Below, piece after piece: positions 27,901 through 37,900 of a DNA stretch of 64,000 bases. The notes under the pieces were generated by a model. It did not search any database. It was given only the letters and a program-made list of their open reading frames with translations, and was not told the origin of the DNA. A program made the position numbers and the translations under genes. Origin of the DNA: an uncultured Clostridia bacterium (GTDB lineage Bacteria > Bacillota > Clostridia > Lachnospirales > CAG-274); contig CANRIS010000002.1 in NCBI GenBank assembly GCA_947630725.1, positions 212,997 to 276,996 of the forward strand. The letters run 5' to 3'. Each line of letters begins with the position of its first letter. Within the stretch, counting starts at the first letter, position 1.

Positions 27901-28093
27901 TTATATTAAATTCCGCCTCGGCAAGATACTCCTTTTCGCCGTCCTTGACCTTCCCCGCAAAGTTAAGCCTTTCGCTGCTGACAAGCCTTACTCCTGCGAC
28001 CTTTCCCTCTTCGGCAAGCTGTCTGCCCGTGAAAAACTCGTATCCGTTGTTTATAAATTGTCTTATGATAAATTCGCTCAGCTTCAGTTCCAA
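24914..28093 (-). CDS. SWIM-zinc-finger SNF2 helicase
   Basis: 1059 residues. N-terminal SWIM finger (CSCTCQNTGRCRHAAAL, about residues 72-88), a long bacterial SNF2-associated region (about 150-590), then the SNF2 ATPase: Walker A in ADDMGLGKTVQL, DEAQ box in IADEAQN, and helicase C with LKAGGTGVNLTGA and DRAHRFGQ. RNA-polymerase recycling or DNA translocation is the usual idea for such proteins, but no partner is encoded nearby. The start is TTG with AAGGAA upstream. Confidence 0.93.
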   Translation of the reverse strand: MELKLSEFIIRQFINNGYEFFTGRQLAEEGKVAGVRLVSSERLNFAGKVKDGEKEYLAEAEFNIKGQPSDCSCTCQNTGRCRHAAALLFRLMNDRGERTWDLSTNYVASKNLLNMFEKHRLNRLKKLTAAASGGLRLEPVFYFERDRIEMELYISRAAGQKRPVEDIFAFASEIDRNTGKNFREYKYNISSFDSTGRQILGLMYNRAEIKAGFIALERLNEDKSRFILEGPVLDDFFDCFLKKRLPVCADGEVVYVDLEVGEPPAGVAFSVSEGRAALKKQFSSERIYTSASYGYILIGRKLFRTSAEYALVMKDIEAAFEINNNADIVFETSDLGKLVDYGIPVLKEMSILENSGAVYEKLNRIPFGAQIFIETRGKSICGKVRFVYGDTVIDYNDKRAFREFRDDRAETVFRLVLEEMGFFDSGSEGFILSGDEQIYGFLRYGLNALGKNAEVFLSDSMKELKKSAEKVINIGIRYEGRLLDIDFDVDTIDIGEMEAVLEAYEERKRYFRFSDGRYLSLEGNTAFLKLVNYFDPSKKALKEGRMTADPSRLMVIDSFFDENDKRLINMDKKARRLSLGMKEIRNSDYALPKVYEPILRDYQKKGFRWLKAIGECGLGGILADDMGLGKTVQLISFLYDRYKTNTCETRPSLVICPTSVIFNWEAELENFGCGLEFEIVYGSREKRQRLLKKHTNVFVTSYEALRRDAEIYENMEFFAVIADEAQNIKNHSTKVFSAVTSIDGEVRLALTGTPFENNLGELWSIFRFVLPGYLGSSRRFSAVFEKPVMKKRDMDKIRELKKLISPFILRREKGDVLKDLPEKTENYRYMFMTEEQGRLYRAELLKARGIIKTDFGSDKTNRIKILSEITKLRQICCHPSLFLEGYKGRSGKLEYLMENIDGLIKKEHKILLFSQFTSMLSIIKERLSLKGYDFYYIDGATPADKRLEYVNSFNTGDKIKIFLISLKAGGTGVNLTGADVVIHFDQWWNPAVMAQASDRAHRFGQIRRVQVYNLITKDSIEEKILKLQNKKKQLFKDVLDMEGGFLDNMSREEILELFS

Positions 28094-28113
28094 TTTCTTT
28101 TTCCTTTCGTTTA

Positions 28114-28156
28114 AGGCGCATATACCGCAGTATGCTTTATATCTGCGATTGCGCCT
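28114..28156 (-). promoter_or_regulatory. Leader hairpin of the SNF2 gene
   Basis: AGGCGCA and TGCGCCT enclose an inner CGCAG/CTGCG stem in the 5' untranslated region. No T-run follows, so it is not an obvious terminator. Confidence 0.55.
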
Positions 28157-28170
28157 GCTTTTGCTTTTTC

Positions 28171-28179
28171 ATTATACCA
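28171..28179 (-). promoter_or_regulatory. Extended -10 promoter of the SNF2 gene
   Basis: TGGTATAAT on the minus strand; the -35 region is poor, as is common with TGn-type promoters. Confidence 0.45.
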
Positions 28180-28249
28180 TAAATTTGCCAAAAAAATTGT
28201 TACTGTTTTATTACATTTTCCCCATACTATCTGCGCCGTAAGCCTGAGC

Positions 28250-28290
28250 AGCAAAACAGCAAGAAAGCCCAGTTATTCTGAGCTTTCTTT
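28250..28290 (-). terminator. Probable terminator of giant gene A
   Basis: AAGAAAGC and GCTTTCTT form a stem; on the minus strand TTGCTGTTTT follows. Confidence 0.55.
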
Positions 28291-28326
28291 GCATATCGCA
28301 GTATTTTAAGGTGCATTTTTATACTA

Positions 28327-31300
28327 TCAGTGATTCATTTGGACGGTGTTTTCGGCTGTCGGGCTGTTCTGCACAGGAGCAGTCACTCTCTGATTTTGAT
28401 TGCCGGGATGCGTAAGGTTCTGCATTTCGGTCAGACTTCTGGTCACTGTCGTGTTTGCTGTCGGCTGCGGATTTGCTGTCGGCTGTCCGTTTGCTGTCGG
28501 CTGTCCGTTTGCTGTCGGCTGCGGGTTCGCTGTCGGCTGTCCGTTCGCTGTCGGCTGCGGGTTTGCTGTCGGCTGTGGATTCGCTGTCGGCTGTGGATTC
28601 ACTGTCGGCTGTGGATTCACTGTCGGCTGTGGATTCGCTGTAGGCTGCGGGTTTGCTGTCGGTTGTGTGCTTGCTGTCGGCTGTGGGTTCGCTGTCTGCT
28701 GTCTGTTCGCTCTCATCTGATTGTTCATTGCCGCTTGTCTTGCAGCCACTGCTCGTCTGTATGCCTGACTTTGATGGGCGCGGCTAAACATTGCATCGAT
28801 CTGGCGGGCGGTATTGCCAAGCGAATCATTAAGGTATTTTGCCGAACTTGCGGCCTGTTGGTTCCTCTTTGCTACCACCTCTTTAATATTTTCCATTTCA
28901 TTATATTTTGCCATATCCTCTTTATATCTTTGCACTTCTTCCTGATTTTTCTTTATAGCTTCGGGTTTTGAAAAGAACTTTCGTATAACCCCGAATTCAC
29001 TTACTTTTTCGGGTTTTTTGTTTACTATGGCGCTTGTGTCTATATTAAACGGTATAAGCATACCGTCCCTGTCCTTTATCTGAATGAAGTTGTTTCCGGT
29101 GCCTAAGTATGACTTCTTCATATGGTCAAGCAAGGTCGCCGAGCGCTGATGAAGGGCATCAAGAAATTGATTGCTTGTGATTTCATTGCCGTGGAGCCTG
29201 TATTGTTCGCCCAACGGTCTGCCGTTTATATAGATCATATCCAAAGCCTTGTTATAAAGAGCCAGGTTGTCCTGAGTTTTTTCAGCCGAAACAGGCACGC
29301 CCGTAAGTCTTCTGAAAAATTCTTCGGGTCTGTCGCTCAGCTTGGAAAACTCCGAATAGCTTATGGTCGTTAATCTTTTGATATTGTTATTCTTGAACTC
29401 CTCGGAGAGGTCTGCATATCTCTTGTTTCTGTCTTCGGGGGTTTCGATACAGCCTTTCCTGTCAAAAACTCTGGCTTTCTGGTCATAGTTGCCCTTGGCA
29501 TCGATCTCCGCCTGAACGGCTGCGGCCTCTTTGTTTGAAGTACGGCTGTCCGACCGCTTTGTCATATACTCATAGCGGCTTTCAAAATACTTCATCTGCT
29601 CTCTCGGCGCTACGCCCCTTAAAATATTGACCTTGTCCTTTCTGACATTGATCTTTTCAAAGCTGTCGCCTATATCAAGCATAACCTTTGCATTTACGCA
29701 GTTGTTTTTAACGCTTTCTTTGTCGCTGAAATCCACATAAGGCACACTACGCCTCAGATACATTTCGCTCATTCTTTTGAGAGTAGGATATATGACGTCA
29801 TCATATTTGGCTCTGCCCTCGGGAGAGCTCATATCAAGGGTCTCTCCGTCCATCTGAGGAGGCGAAAAGATATTACAGAAGTTTCTGCCTGCTTCCCTTC
29901 TTGCAGCCTTCATTTCGGGGGAGTCCTCTAAAATCCTGTCCGGAGAGTAGCCCTCGCTCATCATATAGGTGATCATTATATCCGCTTTTCTTTTTTCGTC
30001 TTTCGGGATACCCACTTTTTCGAGATTGGTCTTTACTTCGTTCTCTCTGTCGGTGAACGCCATAAAATCCTTAAACACCATTGCTTTTTTGCTTGGAATA
30101 CTTTCGGGATCCCGTTGGTTTTCAAACCGACTGAAGGTATCCTCTATGTCCCTTCTGAAGTTGTTCACAAAGGAGTTTGTATTTATGAGCCTTTCTCTGC
30201 AGGCTTCTCCCGGTCTGCCGCCTGCCTGCGCAAGTTCCATTGTTCTTTCGGCTACTATGGCGAGAGGTCTTGCGTTTACGGAATTTTCGTCCATAACGGT
30301 AATGATGTCGCTCTTTTTCGGGTCAAGCAGCTCCTTCAGCTTTTGGGCGACATTTTCTTTGTTGAAATCGTTCGGGCTGAAATATGAGGATATGTTTTTT
30401 CCGTTTACATAGATTTTGCCCAGAAGAGCGGTCTCATTTTCGGGGGTGACAGCTCTTCCCAAAACAGTCTTAAGCAGCTCATCGCCATCTTTTTTGAGTA
30501 CATCGCTTATAAACCTCATATTGGATACGGTTCTCATATTTGCGAGAGTGGTTTCTTTATAGACCAGATCCCTTGCCTTTCTGAGCCTGTCATCAATACT
30601 CATGGCAGACTTCGCCGAATAGTTCTCAAGCTCGCCGAATTCTCTGCCCAATACCTGCTTATACGTTATTTTTCCTTCGTTTTCGGAAGCGATCCTTATA
30701 GTACACTTTCCATCGGACTTAAGCTGTTTTTCAATGAAATCCTTGGATCTCAAAAGACACTTTTCAATGCCTTCTTTTTCAAACGAAGCCTTTATATCCT
30801 TTTCGGTGCCTATGACGTGGCGGTTAACATATATTTTTGAAAGGGCGTCCATAACCTGTTCAAAGGACGAATTTTTGTCAAGCTCTTTTCCCGTAAGCTC
30901 ATTTATATACTTATAGACGTCATTATCCTTCGGCTCATGCAGATACCTGTTTGAGCCTGCCATCTCTCTGAGCCTTTTTATCTCGTCAAATGACTCATAA
31001 TAAGACTGAATATTAAAATTTTCGATCTCGGTACGGGCAGCTTTCAATGTTTTGTCATCAAGAATACCCAGCTTCGGCACGTTTTCGGAATCATTGTTTC
31101 TGATGTTCCGCATTTCGTTATAGCTGCGGCGGATGTCATGAAGCATATGGACATGCTCGATACTCTGTCGCGCCACTTCATTAAGCTCTCTTAAATTTTC
31201 AGCGTTTGCCATAGGCAAAACAGAACGATAGCCATATCTCTCCGAATATGTGAATATCTTTCCCTGATTTTCTTTGTCCCTGAAGATCCTGTCAATTTCT

Positions 31301-33432
31301 TCTGCGAGCATATTGTCGGGAGTATCTTCTACCAAGTCCTTAAGCACTTTTCCGTTTACAAGCACATTTTCCGAAAAAGTCCTGAGCATCTGTCCTTGGT
31401 TTGCGGGCGTAATAGTGTCTCCTGTAAGATCCGAAAGAGCCTCGTATGCCGTTGTCCCTCCGTATACATCACTCCACGAAACTTCGTTATTGAATCTGTC
31501 TACCGCAAGGCCGGTATTTATTTCTGCGTATATGCTCCTCGAAAAATCTCTTAAGTTTGACATCGACTTGTCAATGAGCTCCTGTGACGCTCCCGGAGGC
31601 AAAACACATCGGAAATCATCCATAACGTCACCGTCGTTAATGTAGTCCGCCCTATTTGAATGTACGGCTCCGTCATTGATGCGTTCTCTTATTTTTTCGG
31701 CATAGCGGTGAATGTTTCTTGCAGCGGCGGCAGCGCTGTATTCCATATCGGTTTCTGCAGCATTTGCAAGCTTTTTTCCATCTACATATGTATGGTCAAT
31801 GCTGTTTAGCAAATCGTTGTAGATGGTTCTCATATCATTTCCTTCATCAATTACTTGATAAAAGCCCGAAGCTCTCTGAATAAGCCTAATATCTCTTGTT
31901 CTGCTGTTCAGAATAGCCTCCTTGCGCTGTCTTTCTTCCCGGCTGTCTCCATCCGAAATGACAATTTCCTCTCCGTTGTCCTCGATCGTTTCTTCGGGAG
32001 GAAGCTGCTGAAGATATGAGGCCTCATCTTCATCCAGCAGGAGCTCTCTGCCTCTCACGCCGTTTCGTATACTGTTATAGTTTCGGGCTTCGCTTTCGGC
32101 GATCCTTCTCTTTCTGTCATTATAGCTTATAAACCTGCTGCTGTACTGATTCTCGGGGTGTTCGCTGTAAGAAAAACGAAGGGTAATGGGTCTCATAGAG
32201 CCATTGTCGTTCAGAACGCCTACAAAGCTCCGGTTGTCTACGCTGAGAGCCGCTTTTAATTCAGCCGCAGCACTATCCAATCTGCCGCTGTACTCTGAGA
32301 GATCTGTGCCGTTTATATAGATATTTTTTAAAACATCGTCTATCGGAGAATCGCTGTTTCCTGCAATTTGTCTCAAAAATTGTTCGGGATCGGCCGAAAA
32401 CATCATAGGGTTGATGCTGTCATTGATATTCAAGCCTCTGCGTGAGTTGTTTTCGGGCGCCGTATATTCGGGGTCAAACAGGGCGGCATACTGCGAATAA
32501 TCATTCCTGACAGCGCCGTTTTCAATAGCGGCGCTTATATAATCCCTGCCGTTTGTAGGTACGATTTCGCCGGGCACAGAGCCTATATTGTTCATCGGCG
32601 TATTTGCATAATCGGCGACATTGGCATTTTCGACAAATCTCTTATAGCCCGATATACGTCCGAGGGCTTTTCTGAGGTCGGACTCTTTTTGTCTTAATTC
32701 GTCTTGTTTTTCTTCATCATAATTTTCATAGGTGGTTTCTTCGGTCAGGGGTTCTTCATTTATGAAAGCCTGAGTCGAAAAAACATCTATAAAGCTTTCT
32801 GCCAGAGCAGCCATATTTCTGTGGGCTCTGCCGTTTTCCATAGAGTCCCTTATAGGATCTCTTCCCGACAGGTTTTCGGGTATAAAATCTCTGAATGCGG
32901 TTTCAAAAAATACCTCTTCAACACCTGCCGTCATATCGCTTTCAAGCCTTGCCCTGTTGACATAGCTTTCAAGATTGTCTTTTGTAAAGCCCTCATCGAG
33001 ATCGGGAAGAACAAGCTTTCGCCGGTCAAGCATATTCTTCATAGCCAGAATGTTGGCGTGTCTTCTTTCTCTGAGCATGGTGGGGGTTTCGTTCGGCTGC
33101 AGCGAAAAAGTCTTGTGAAACTCCTCCGTCAGTCTGTTTTTTTCCTCCTGCGCCTGCTGCGAGTCAGAAAAAAGAACATCCTCCGACATACCCTTATACA
33201 CATACCACGCCTTAAGAAAGCCGTTCATTGTGTTTCTGTCGCTCATAAATCTGTTGCCGGAGCCAAGGCCGTATCTTGATCCGTCTATGGATCCGTCTGC
33301 ATTTTTAAACAGTATGCGAGCCATTTCGTCCGTTTCTCTTTTTTGTCTTTTTACCGCCTGTTCTTTGTAGCTGCCTGCAAAGGCAAATATATCGTCTCTT
33401 TCTCCCTGTTGTATTTTTATAAATTCTGCCAT
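28327..33432 (-). CDS. Giant protein A of unknown function (1701 aa)
   Basis: No family recognised. There is no signal peptide or membrane helix, so it should be cytoplasmic unless exported by a leaderless route. The composition is charged and Asn-rich, probably largely helical. A short module recurs: a leucine/glycine segment followed by I-Y-I/V-N-G and a hydrophobic residue, at about residues 367 (NIYINGTDLS), 547 (HTYVDGKKLA), 690 (NVLVNGKVLK), 867 (KIYVNRHVIG), 1010 (KIYVNGKNIS) and 1402 (MIYINGRPLG). The last ~130 residues are a low-complexity tail of six-residue P-T-A-N-P/G-Q repeats. It is paralogous to giant protein B at 49774 (shared GMSE, LTEEFHKTFS, QP, RERR near the N terminus and MMSEGYS ... 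YVDFSD late). AAAGGAGG precedes the ATG. It is a single-gene unit. Confidence 0.9.
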   Translation of the reverse strand: MAEFIKIQQGERDDIFAFAGSYKEQAVKRQKRETDEMARILFKNADGSIDGSRYGLGSGNRFMSDRNTMNGFLKAWYVYKGMSEDVLFSDSQQAQEEKNRLTEEFHKTFSLQPNETPTMLRERRHANILAMKNMLDRRKLVLPDLDEGFTKDNLESYVNRARLESDMTAGVEEVFFETAFRDFIPENLSGRDPIRDSMENGRAHRNMAALAESFIDVFSTQAFINEEPLTEETTYENYDEEKQDELRQKESDLRKALGRISGYKRFVENANVADYANTPMNNIGSVPGEIVPTNGRDYISAAIENGAVRNDYSQYAALFDPEYTAPENNSRRGLNINDSINPMMFSADPEQFLRQIAGNSDSPIDDVLKNIYINGTDLSEYSGRLDSAAAELKAALSVDNRSFVGVLNDNGSMRPITLRFSYSEHPENQYSSRFISYNDRKRRIAESEARNYNSIRNGVRGRELLLDEDEASYLQQLPPEETIEDNGEEIVISDGDSREERQRKEAILNSRTRDIRLIQRASGFYQVIDEGNDMRTIYNDLLNSIDHTYVDGKKLANAAETDMEYSAAAAARNIHRYAEKIRERINDGAVHSNRADYINDGDVMDDFRCVLPPGASQELIDKSMSNLRDFSRSIYAEINTGLAVDRFNNEVSWSDVYGGTTAYEALSDLTGDTITPANQGQMLRTFSENVLVNGKVLKDLVEDTPDNMLAEEIDRIFRDKENQGKIFTYSERYGYRSVLPMANAENLRELNEVARQSIEHVHMLHDIRRSYNEMRNIRNNDSENVPKLGILDDKTLKAARTEIENFNIQSYYESFDEIKRLREMAGSNRYLHEPKDNDVYKYINELTGKELDKNSSFEQVMDALSKIYVNRHVIGTEKDIKASFEKEGIEKCLLRSKDFIEKQLKSDGKCTIRIASENEGKITYKQVLGREFGELENYSAKSAMSIDDRLRKARDLVYKETTLANMRTVSNMRFISDVLKKDGDELLKTVLGRAVTPENETALLGKIYVNGKNISSYFSPNDFNKENVAQKLKELLDPKKSDIITVMDENSVNARPLAIVAERTMELAQAGGRPGEACRERLINTNSFVNNFRRDIEDTFSRFENQRDPESIPSKKAMVFKDFMAFTDRENEVKTNLEKVGIPKDEKRKADIMITYMMSEGYSPDRILEDSPEMKAARREAGRNFCNIFSPPQMDGETLDMSSPEGRAKYDDVIYPTLKRMSEMYLRRSVPYVDFSDKESVKNNCVNAKVMLDIGDSFEKINVRKDKVNILRGVAPREQMKYFESRYEYMTKRSDSRTSNKEAAAVQAEIDAKGNYDQKARVFDRKGCIETPEDRNKRYADLSEEFKNNNIKRLTTISYSEFSKLSDRPEEFFRRLTGVPVSAEKTQDNLALYNKALDMIYINGRPLGEQYRLHGNEITSNQFLDALHQRSATLLDHMKKSYLGTGNNFIQIKDRDGMLIPFNIDTSAIVNKKPEKVSEFGVIRKFFSKPEAIKKNQEEVQRYKEDMAKYNEMENIKEVVAKRNQQAASSAKYLNDSLGNTARQIDAMFSRAHQSQAYRRAVAARQAAMNNQMRANRQQTANPQPTASTQPTANPQPTANPQPTVNPQPTVNPQPTANPQPTANPQPTANGQPTANPQPTANGQPTANGQPTANPQPTANTTVTRSLTEMQNLTHPGNQNQRVTAPVQNSPTAENTVQMNH
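28453..28706 (-). repeat. 18-bp tandem repeats encoding the protein A tail
   Basis: About 14 in-frame units with consensus GCTGTCGGCTGYGGRTTY as read on the + strand, encoding the hexapeptide P-T-A-N-P-Q with variants P-T-V-N-P-Q and P-T-A-N-G-Q. Both the reading frame and the 18-base period are maintained. Confidence 0.9.
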
Positions 33433-33629
33433 AAGTATGCCTCCTTTATATTGGATTATAATTCCTATATTTCTGTTATCTATATTTTATCAAAACAAAA
33501 CAGATTTTCAACACTTTAGACGCAAACAGTCTCTCAGGTGTCACAAACAACAAGTTTTCAGCGTGTCGAAAAGATAAGCGACTTCATTTGGATAAAGGCA
33601 TATTTTCTTTTTCAAAGAAATAAAGACGA

Positions 33630-33668
33630 CAAAAAAAGAGATCCTTCGTTTCCGAAAGACCTCTTTCT
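33630..33668 (-). terminator. Terminator of gapA
   Basis: On the minus strand AAAGAGGTCTTTC pairs with GAAGGATCTCTTT, then TTTTTTT. Confidence 0.8.
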
Positions 33669-33696
33669 GTGTTTAAAGCTTTGTCACGATCAGGTA

Positions 33697-34710
33697 TCAG
33701 CCTAATTCTGCGAAATATTTGATCGTTCTTACCATCTGGCTGGTATATGAGTTTTCGTTGTCATACCACGAAACAACCTGAACCTCATAGAGATCGTCAG
33801 CTACCTTTGAAACCATTGTCTGTGTAGCGTCAAAAAGTGAGCCGTATGTCATACCTATAACGTCTGATGAAACGATCGGATCTTCATTGTAGCCGAAGGA
33901 TGCGGAAGCTGCTGCCTTCATAGCTGCGTTGATGCCGTCAACAGTTACATCGCTGCCCTTTACAACTGCTGTAAGGATAGTTGTTGAACCTGTGGGAACG
34001 GGCACTCTCTGAGCCGAACCGATGAGCTTGCCGTTAAGCTCGGGGATAACAAGGCCGATAGCCTTTGCAGCGCCTGTAGAGTTGGGAACGATGTTGATGG
34101 CTGCGGCGCGGGCTCTTCTGAAGTCGCCCTTTCTGTGAGGACCGTCAAGAACCATCTGGTCGCCCGTATAAGCATGGATCGTGGACATAATACCCGACTG
34201 GATCGGAGCATAGTCGTTGAGAGCCTTAGCCATGGGAGCGAGGCAGTTTGTTGTACAGGATGCAGCCGAAATGATCGTGTCGTCCTTTGTGAGAGTGTTT
34301 TCGTTTACGCTGAATACGATAGTGGGAAGATCGTTGCCTGCGGGAGCAGAAATAACGACCTTCTTTGCGCCTGCGTCAATATGAGCCTGAGCCTTAGCCT
34401 TTGATGTATAGAAGCCTGTACATTCAAGAACTACGTCAACGTCAAGCTCTCCCCAGGGAAGCTCTGCTGCGTTAGCCTTTGCATAAATCGTGATCTCTTT
34501 TCCGTCAACGGTGATGGAGCTTTCGCCTGCCTCAACTGTGCCTTTGAATCTGCCCTGAGCCGAATCATACTTTAAAAGATGAGCGAGCATAGCGGGGCTT
34601 GTGAGGTCGTTGATAGCTACAACCTCATAACCGTCAGCATGAAACATCTGTCTGAAAGCGAGACGACCAATACGTCCGAAACCGTTAATTGCAACTTTTA
34701 CATTAGCCAT
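33697..34710 (-). CDS. gapA: Glyceraldehyde-3-phosphate dehydrogenase
   Basis: 337-residue glycolytic enzyme. NAD fold [13 protein letters not shown] at the start, catalytic Cys in [12 protein letters not shown], catalytic His in [10 protein letters not shown], and [12 protein letters not shown] near the end. GGAGGAATT precedes the ATG. Monocistronic between terminators, with two TATAAT boxes and an inverted repeat upstream. Sequence runs use typical highly expressed-gene codons (AAC, GAC, GCT). Confidence 0.98.
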   Translation of the reverse strand: MANVKVAINGFGRIGRLAFRQMFHADGYEVVAINDLTSPAMLAHLLKYDSAQGRFKGTVEAGESSITVDGKEITIYAKANAAELPWGELDVDVVLECTGFYTSKAKAQAHIDAGAKKVVISAPAGNDLPTIVFSVNENTLTKDDTIISAASCTTNCLAPMAKALNDYAPIQSGIMSTIHAYTGDQMVLDGPHRKGDFRRARAAAINIVPNSTGAAKAIGLVIPELNGKLIGSAQRVPVPTGSTTILTAVVKGSDVTVDGINAAMKAAASASFGYNEDPIVSSDVIGMTYGSLFDATQTMVSKVADDLYEVQVVSWYDNENSYTSQMVRTIKYFAELG

Positions 34711-34758
34711 TTCTGAATTCCTCCTAAATAGTTTCTCCTTTGTTATACACTATTATAT

Positions 34759-34775
34759 AAATGGTTTGCCCATTT
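34759..34775. promoter_or_regulatory. Inverted repeat in the gapA promoter region
   Basis: AAATGG-TTTGC-CCATTT lies between two TATAAT boxes ahead of gapA; a candidate operator for a glycolytic repressor. No match to a known CggR site is claimed. Confidence 0.4.
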
Positions 34776-34933
34776 CATAATAGTATTATAACATAAAATT
34801 TTCCAAAATCAAATAGATATTTAGCATTTTTGAAAAAATATATATTTTACTTAAAAATTTATACAAACAGGGCTCAATTTATGTTAATTGCTTATAAAAA
34901 AGTCCTTGTTTTTTTGTTCTGCGCCGCATATTT

Positions 34934-37900
34934 TTATTTAAAATAGCCTACTCCCGCCTCAAAAATGAGCTGATCCTTTTCTCCGGGGACATTTTTATAG
35001 AGGCCGTTTCCTATTCTTTCGCTGTGACCCATCTTTCCCAAGACTCTTCCGTCAGGGCTTGTGATGCCCTCTATGGCGTATACCGATCCGTTGACGTTAT
35101 ACTTTATGTCCTCACAGGGTCTGCCCTCAAAGTCAACATACTGTGTGGCAATCTGGAAATTGTTTTCGAGGGACTTTATAACGGAAGCGTCCGCCAGAAA
35201 TCTGCCCTCTCCGTGGGATACGGGTATGTTGAACATATCTCCGGGCTTTGTGTTCCACAGCCATGGGGACTTGTTGGAAACGATTTTTGTATTGGCGAGA
35301 CAGGACACATGGCGTCCTATGGTGTTGAAGGAAAGCGTAGGACTGTTTTCGTCAATATTTCTTATTTCGCCGTAGGGTACAAGTCCCAGCTTTATAAGAG
35401 CCTGAAAACCGTTGCATATGCCCAGCATAAGACCGTCACGGTTTTTGAGAAGGTTCATGGTGGCCTCTTTTATGGCAGGGTTTCTGAACACCGCCGCAAT
35501 AAACTTGCCCGAGCCTTCGGGTTCGTCTCCTGCCGAAAAGCCTCCCGGCAGCATTATTATCTGGCTTTTGTCGATAAGCTGCGCAAGCTGCTTTGCGGAT
35601 TCCTTAAGCCACTGTGTTTTCAGATTTCTTATGACAAAAGTCTCCACCTTTGCGCCTGCAAGCTCAAACCGCCTTTTTGTGTCATACTCGCAGTTTGTAC
35701 CGGGAAACACGGGGATAACCACTCTCGGAGACGCAAGACCCTTTCCGGGATATTTTTTGTCAATTATGCTGAACTCTCCGAGGCTTATGTCGCTGTCCTT
35801 ATGCTTTTTATAAAGCTCTGTGGGGAAAACCTTCTCGATAGGCAGTATCCAAGCCTTTTTAGCCTCCTCAAGGTCTATTTCCGCACCGTTTATTACGAGC
35901 TTGCTTTCGTCTGTGGTTCTGCCCAGTATGTCGATGTCAAAGCATCCGAAAAGAGCCTTTATTTCTTCTTCATTTTCAGCCGTGACCTCTGTCACAAAGG
36001 AGCCGCAGCTATAGTCGAAACAGCGGTCAAGGTCGATCCTTACACCTATATCGTTTCCGAAAGCCATCTTTGCAATACATGCGGCAGCTCCGCCGTGGCA
36101 TATGGTGGATGCCGATATAACAACGCCCTTTCTTATAAGCTCCGTTATTTTGTCAAACTGAGCCTTAAGGCTCTCAAACACGGGAATATCCTTTTCATCG
36201 TATTCGGCGTTTATTCTGACTATATAGGAGCCTGCCTTTTTGAATTCGGGAGATATTATGTTTTCAGCTTTAGTAACATCCACAGCAAAGGAAACCAACG
36301 TAGGCGGAACGGTCATATCCATAAAAGTGCCGCTCATACTGTCCTTGCCGCCTATTGCGCCGAGCCCCAGCTCCATCTGCGCAAGAAATCCTCCCAGAAG
36401 AGCCGCAAAGGGCTTGCCCCATTTTTCGGGGTTCTTTCCGAGATGTTCAAAATACTCCTGAAAGGTGAGATATACGTCCCTATAGTCTCCTCCCGAAGCA
36501 ACAATTTTTGAAACCGATTCGACCACGGCATAAAGCGCTCCGTGGAAGGGGCTTGCCTTGGCTATGGACGGGCAGCAGCCAAAGCTCATAAGTGTAGCCG
36601 TATCGGTCTCGCCTTTAAGCACAGGAACCTTTGCCGCCATAGCCTCGGAGGGAGTGAGCTGATTTTTGCCTCCGAAGGGCATAAGGACAGTACCTGCGCC
36701 TATGGTGGAGTCGAACCTCTCCGCAAGTCCCTTTTGTGACGCCACATTGAGGTCTTTAAGATTGTTTATGAATTTTTCTTTTATATCGCTGCCCGACGGG
36801 TCGTTTTTGGGAAAATCTTCGGGAGCCTTTACAAGAACGTCAGCCTTCTGCATAACTCCATTTGTGTCCAGAAAGTCTCTCGAAATGTCGAGTATGGCTT
36901 TTCCCCTCCATATCATTCTGAGCCTTCTGTCATCGGTAACATACGCCACTTCGGTGGCTTCGAGGTTTTCCTCCCCCGCTATTTCAATAAATCTTTCGGC
37001 GTCCTTTTTGTCCACAACGACAGCCATTCTTTCCTGAGATTCCGAAATGGCTATTTCCGTTCCGTCAAGTCCCTCATATTTTTTGGGTACTGCGTCAAGG
37101 TTAATTACAAGACCGTCCGCAAGCTCTCCTATGGCAACCGAAACGCCGCCTGCGCCGAAGTCGTTGCAGCGCTTTATCATACGGCTTGCCTCGGGGTTTC
37201 TGAAAAGTCTCTGAAGCTTTCTCTCCGTGGGAGGATTTCCCTTTTGTACCTCGGCTCCGCAGGTATTTATGGACTCCACATTGTGCTCCTTTGACGAGCC
37301 CGTGGCTCCGCCGCAGCCGTCACGCCCTGCTCTGCCGCCTGTCATAATAACAACGTCTCCTGCCTCGGGGCGAAGTCTTATGACGTTTTTCTTTTCGGCA
37401 GCGGCAATTACTGCGCCTATTTCCATTCTTTTTGCAACATAGCCCTCGTCATAAAGCTCCACGACCTGACCTGTGGCAAGTCCTATCTGGTTTCCGTAGG
37501 AGGAGTATCCTGCGGCAGCCCCTCTCGTGAGCTTTCTCTGAGGGAGCTTTCCCGGTATGGTGTCCTTTACCGCTTTTCTCGGATCTCCGCAGCCCGTAAC
37601 TCTCATAGCCTGATAGACATAGGCTCTGCCCGAAAGAGGATCTCTTATGGCGCCGCCCAGACAGGTGGCAGCACCGCCGAAAGGCTCTATCTCCGTGGGG
37701 TGATTGTGGGTTTCGTTCTTGAACATAATGAGGAAGTCCTCCTCCCTGCCGTCAATATCGACCTTGGCGTTTATAGAGCAGGCATTTATCTCCTCAGACT
37801 CGTCAAGAGCAGGGAGCTTTCCCATTTCTTTAAGAGAACGCACGCCCTGTGTGGCTATATCCATAAGACAGACGGGCTTTGTCCTTCCCAGTCTCTTTCT

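Noticed and set aside
28453..28706. CRISPR-like array
   Set aside because: Contiguous 18-base units with no spacers, in frame within a coding gene.
28400..28720. Plus-strand frames through the 18-bp repeats (valine/glycine- or serine/alanine-rich)
   Set aside because: They are shadows of the tail of protein A; no ribosome site, and the composition follows from the repeat.
35024..36511. 495-codon plus-strand frame
   Set aside because: Antisense to purL, cysteine/tyrosine-rich, no family resemblance.
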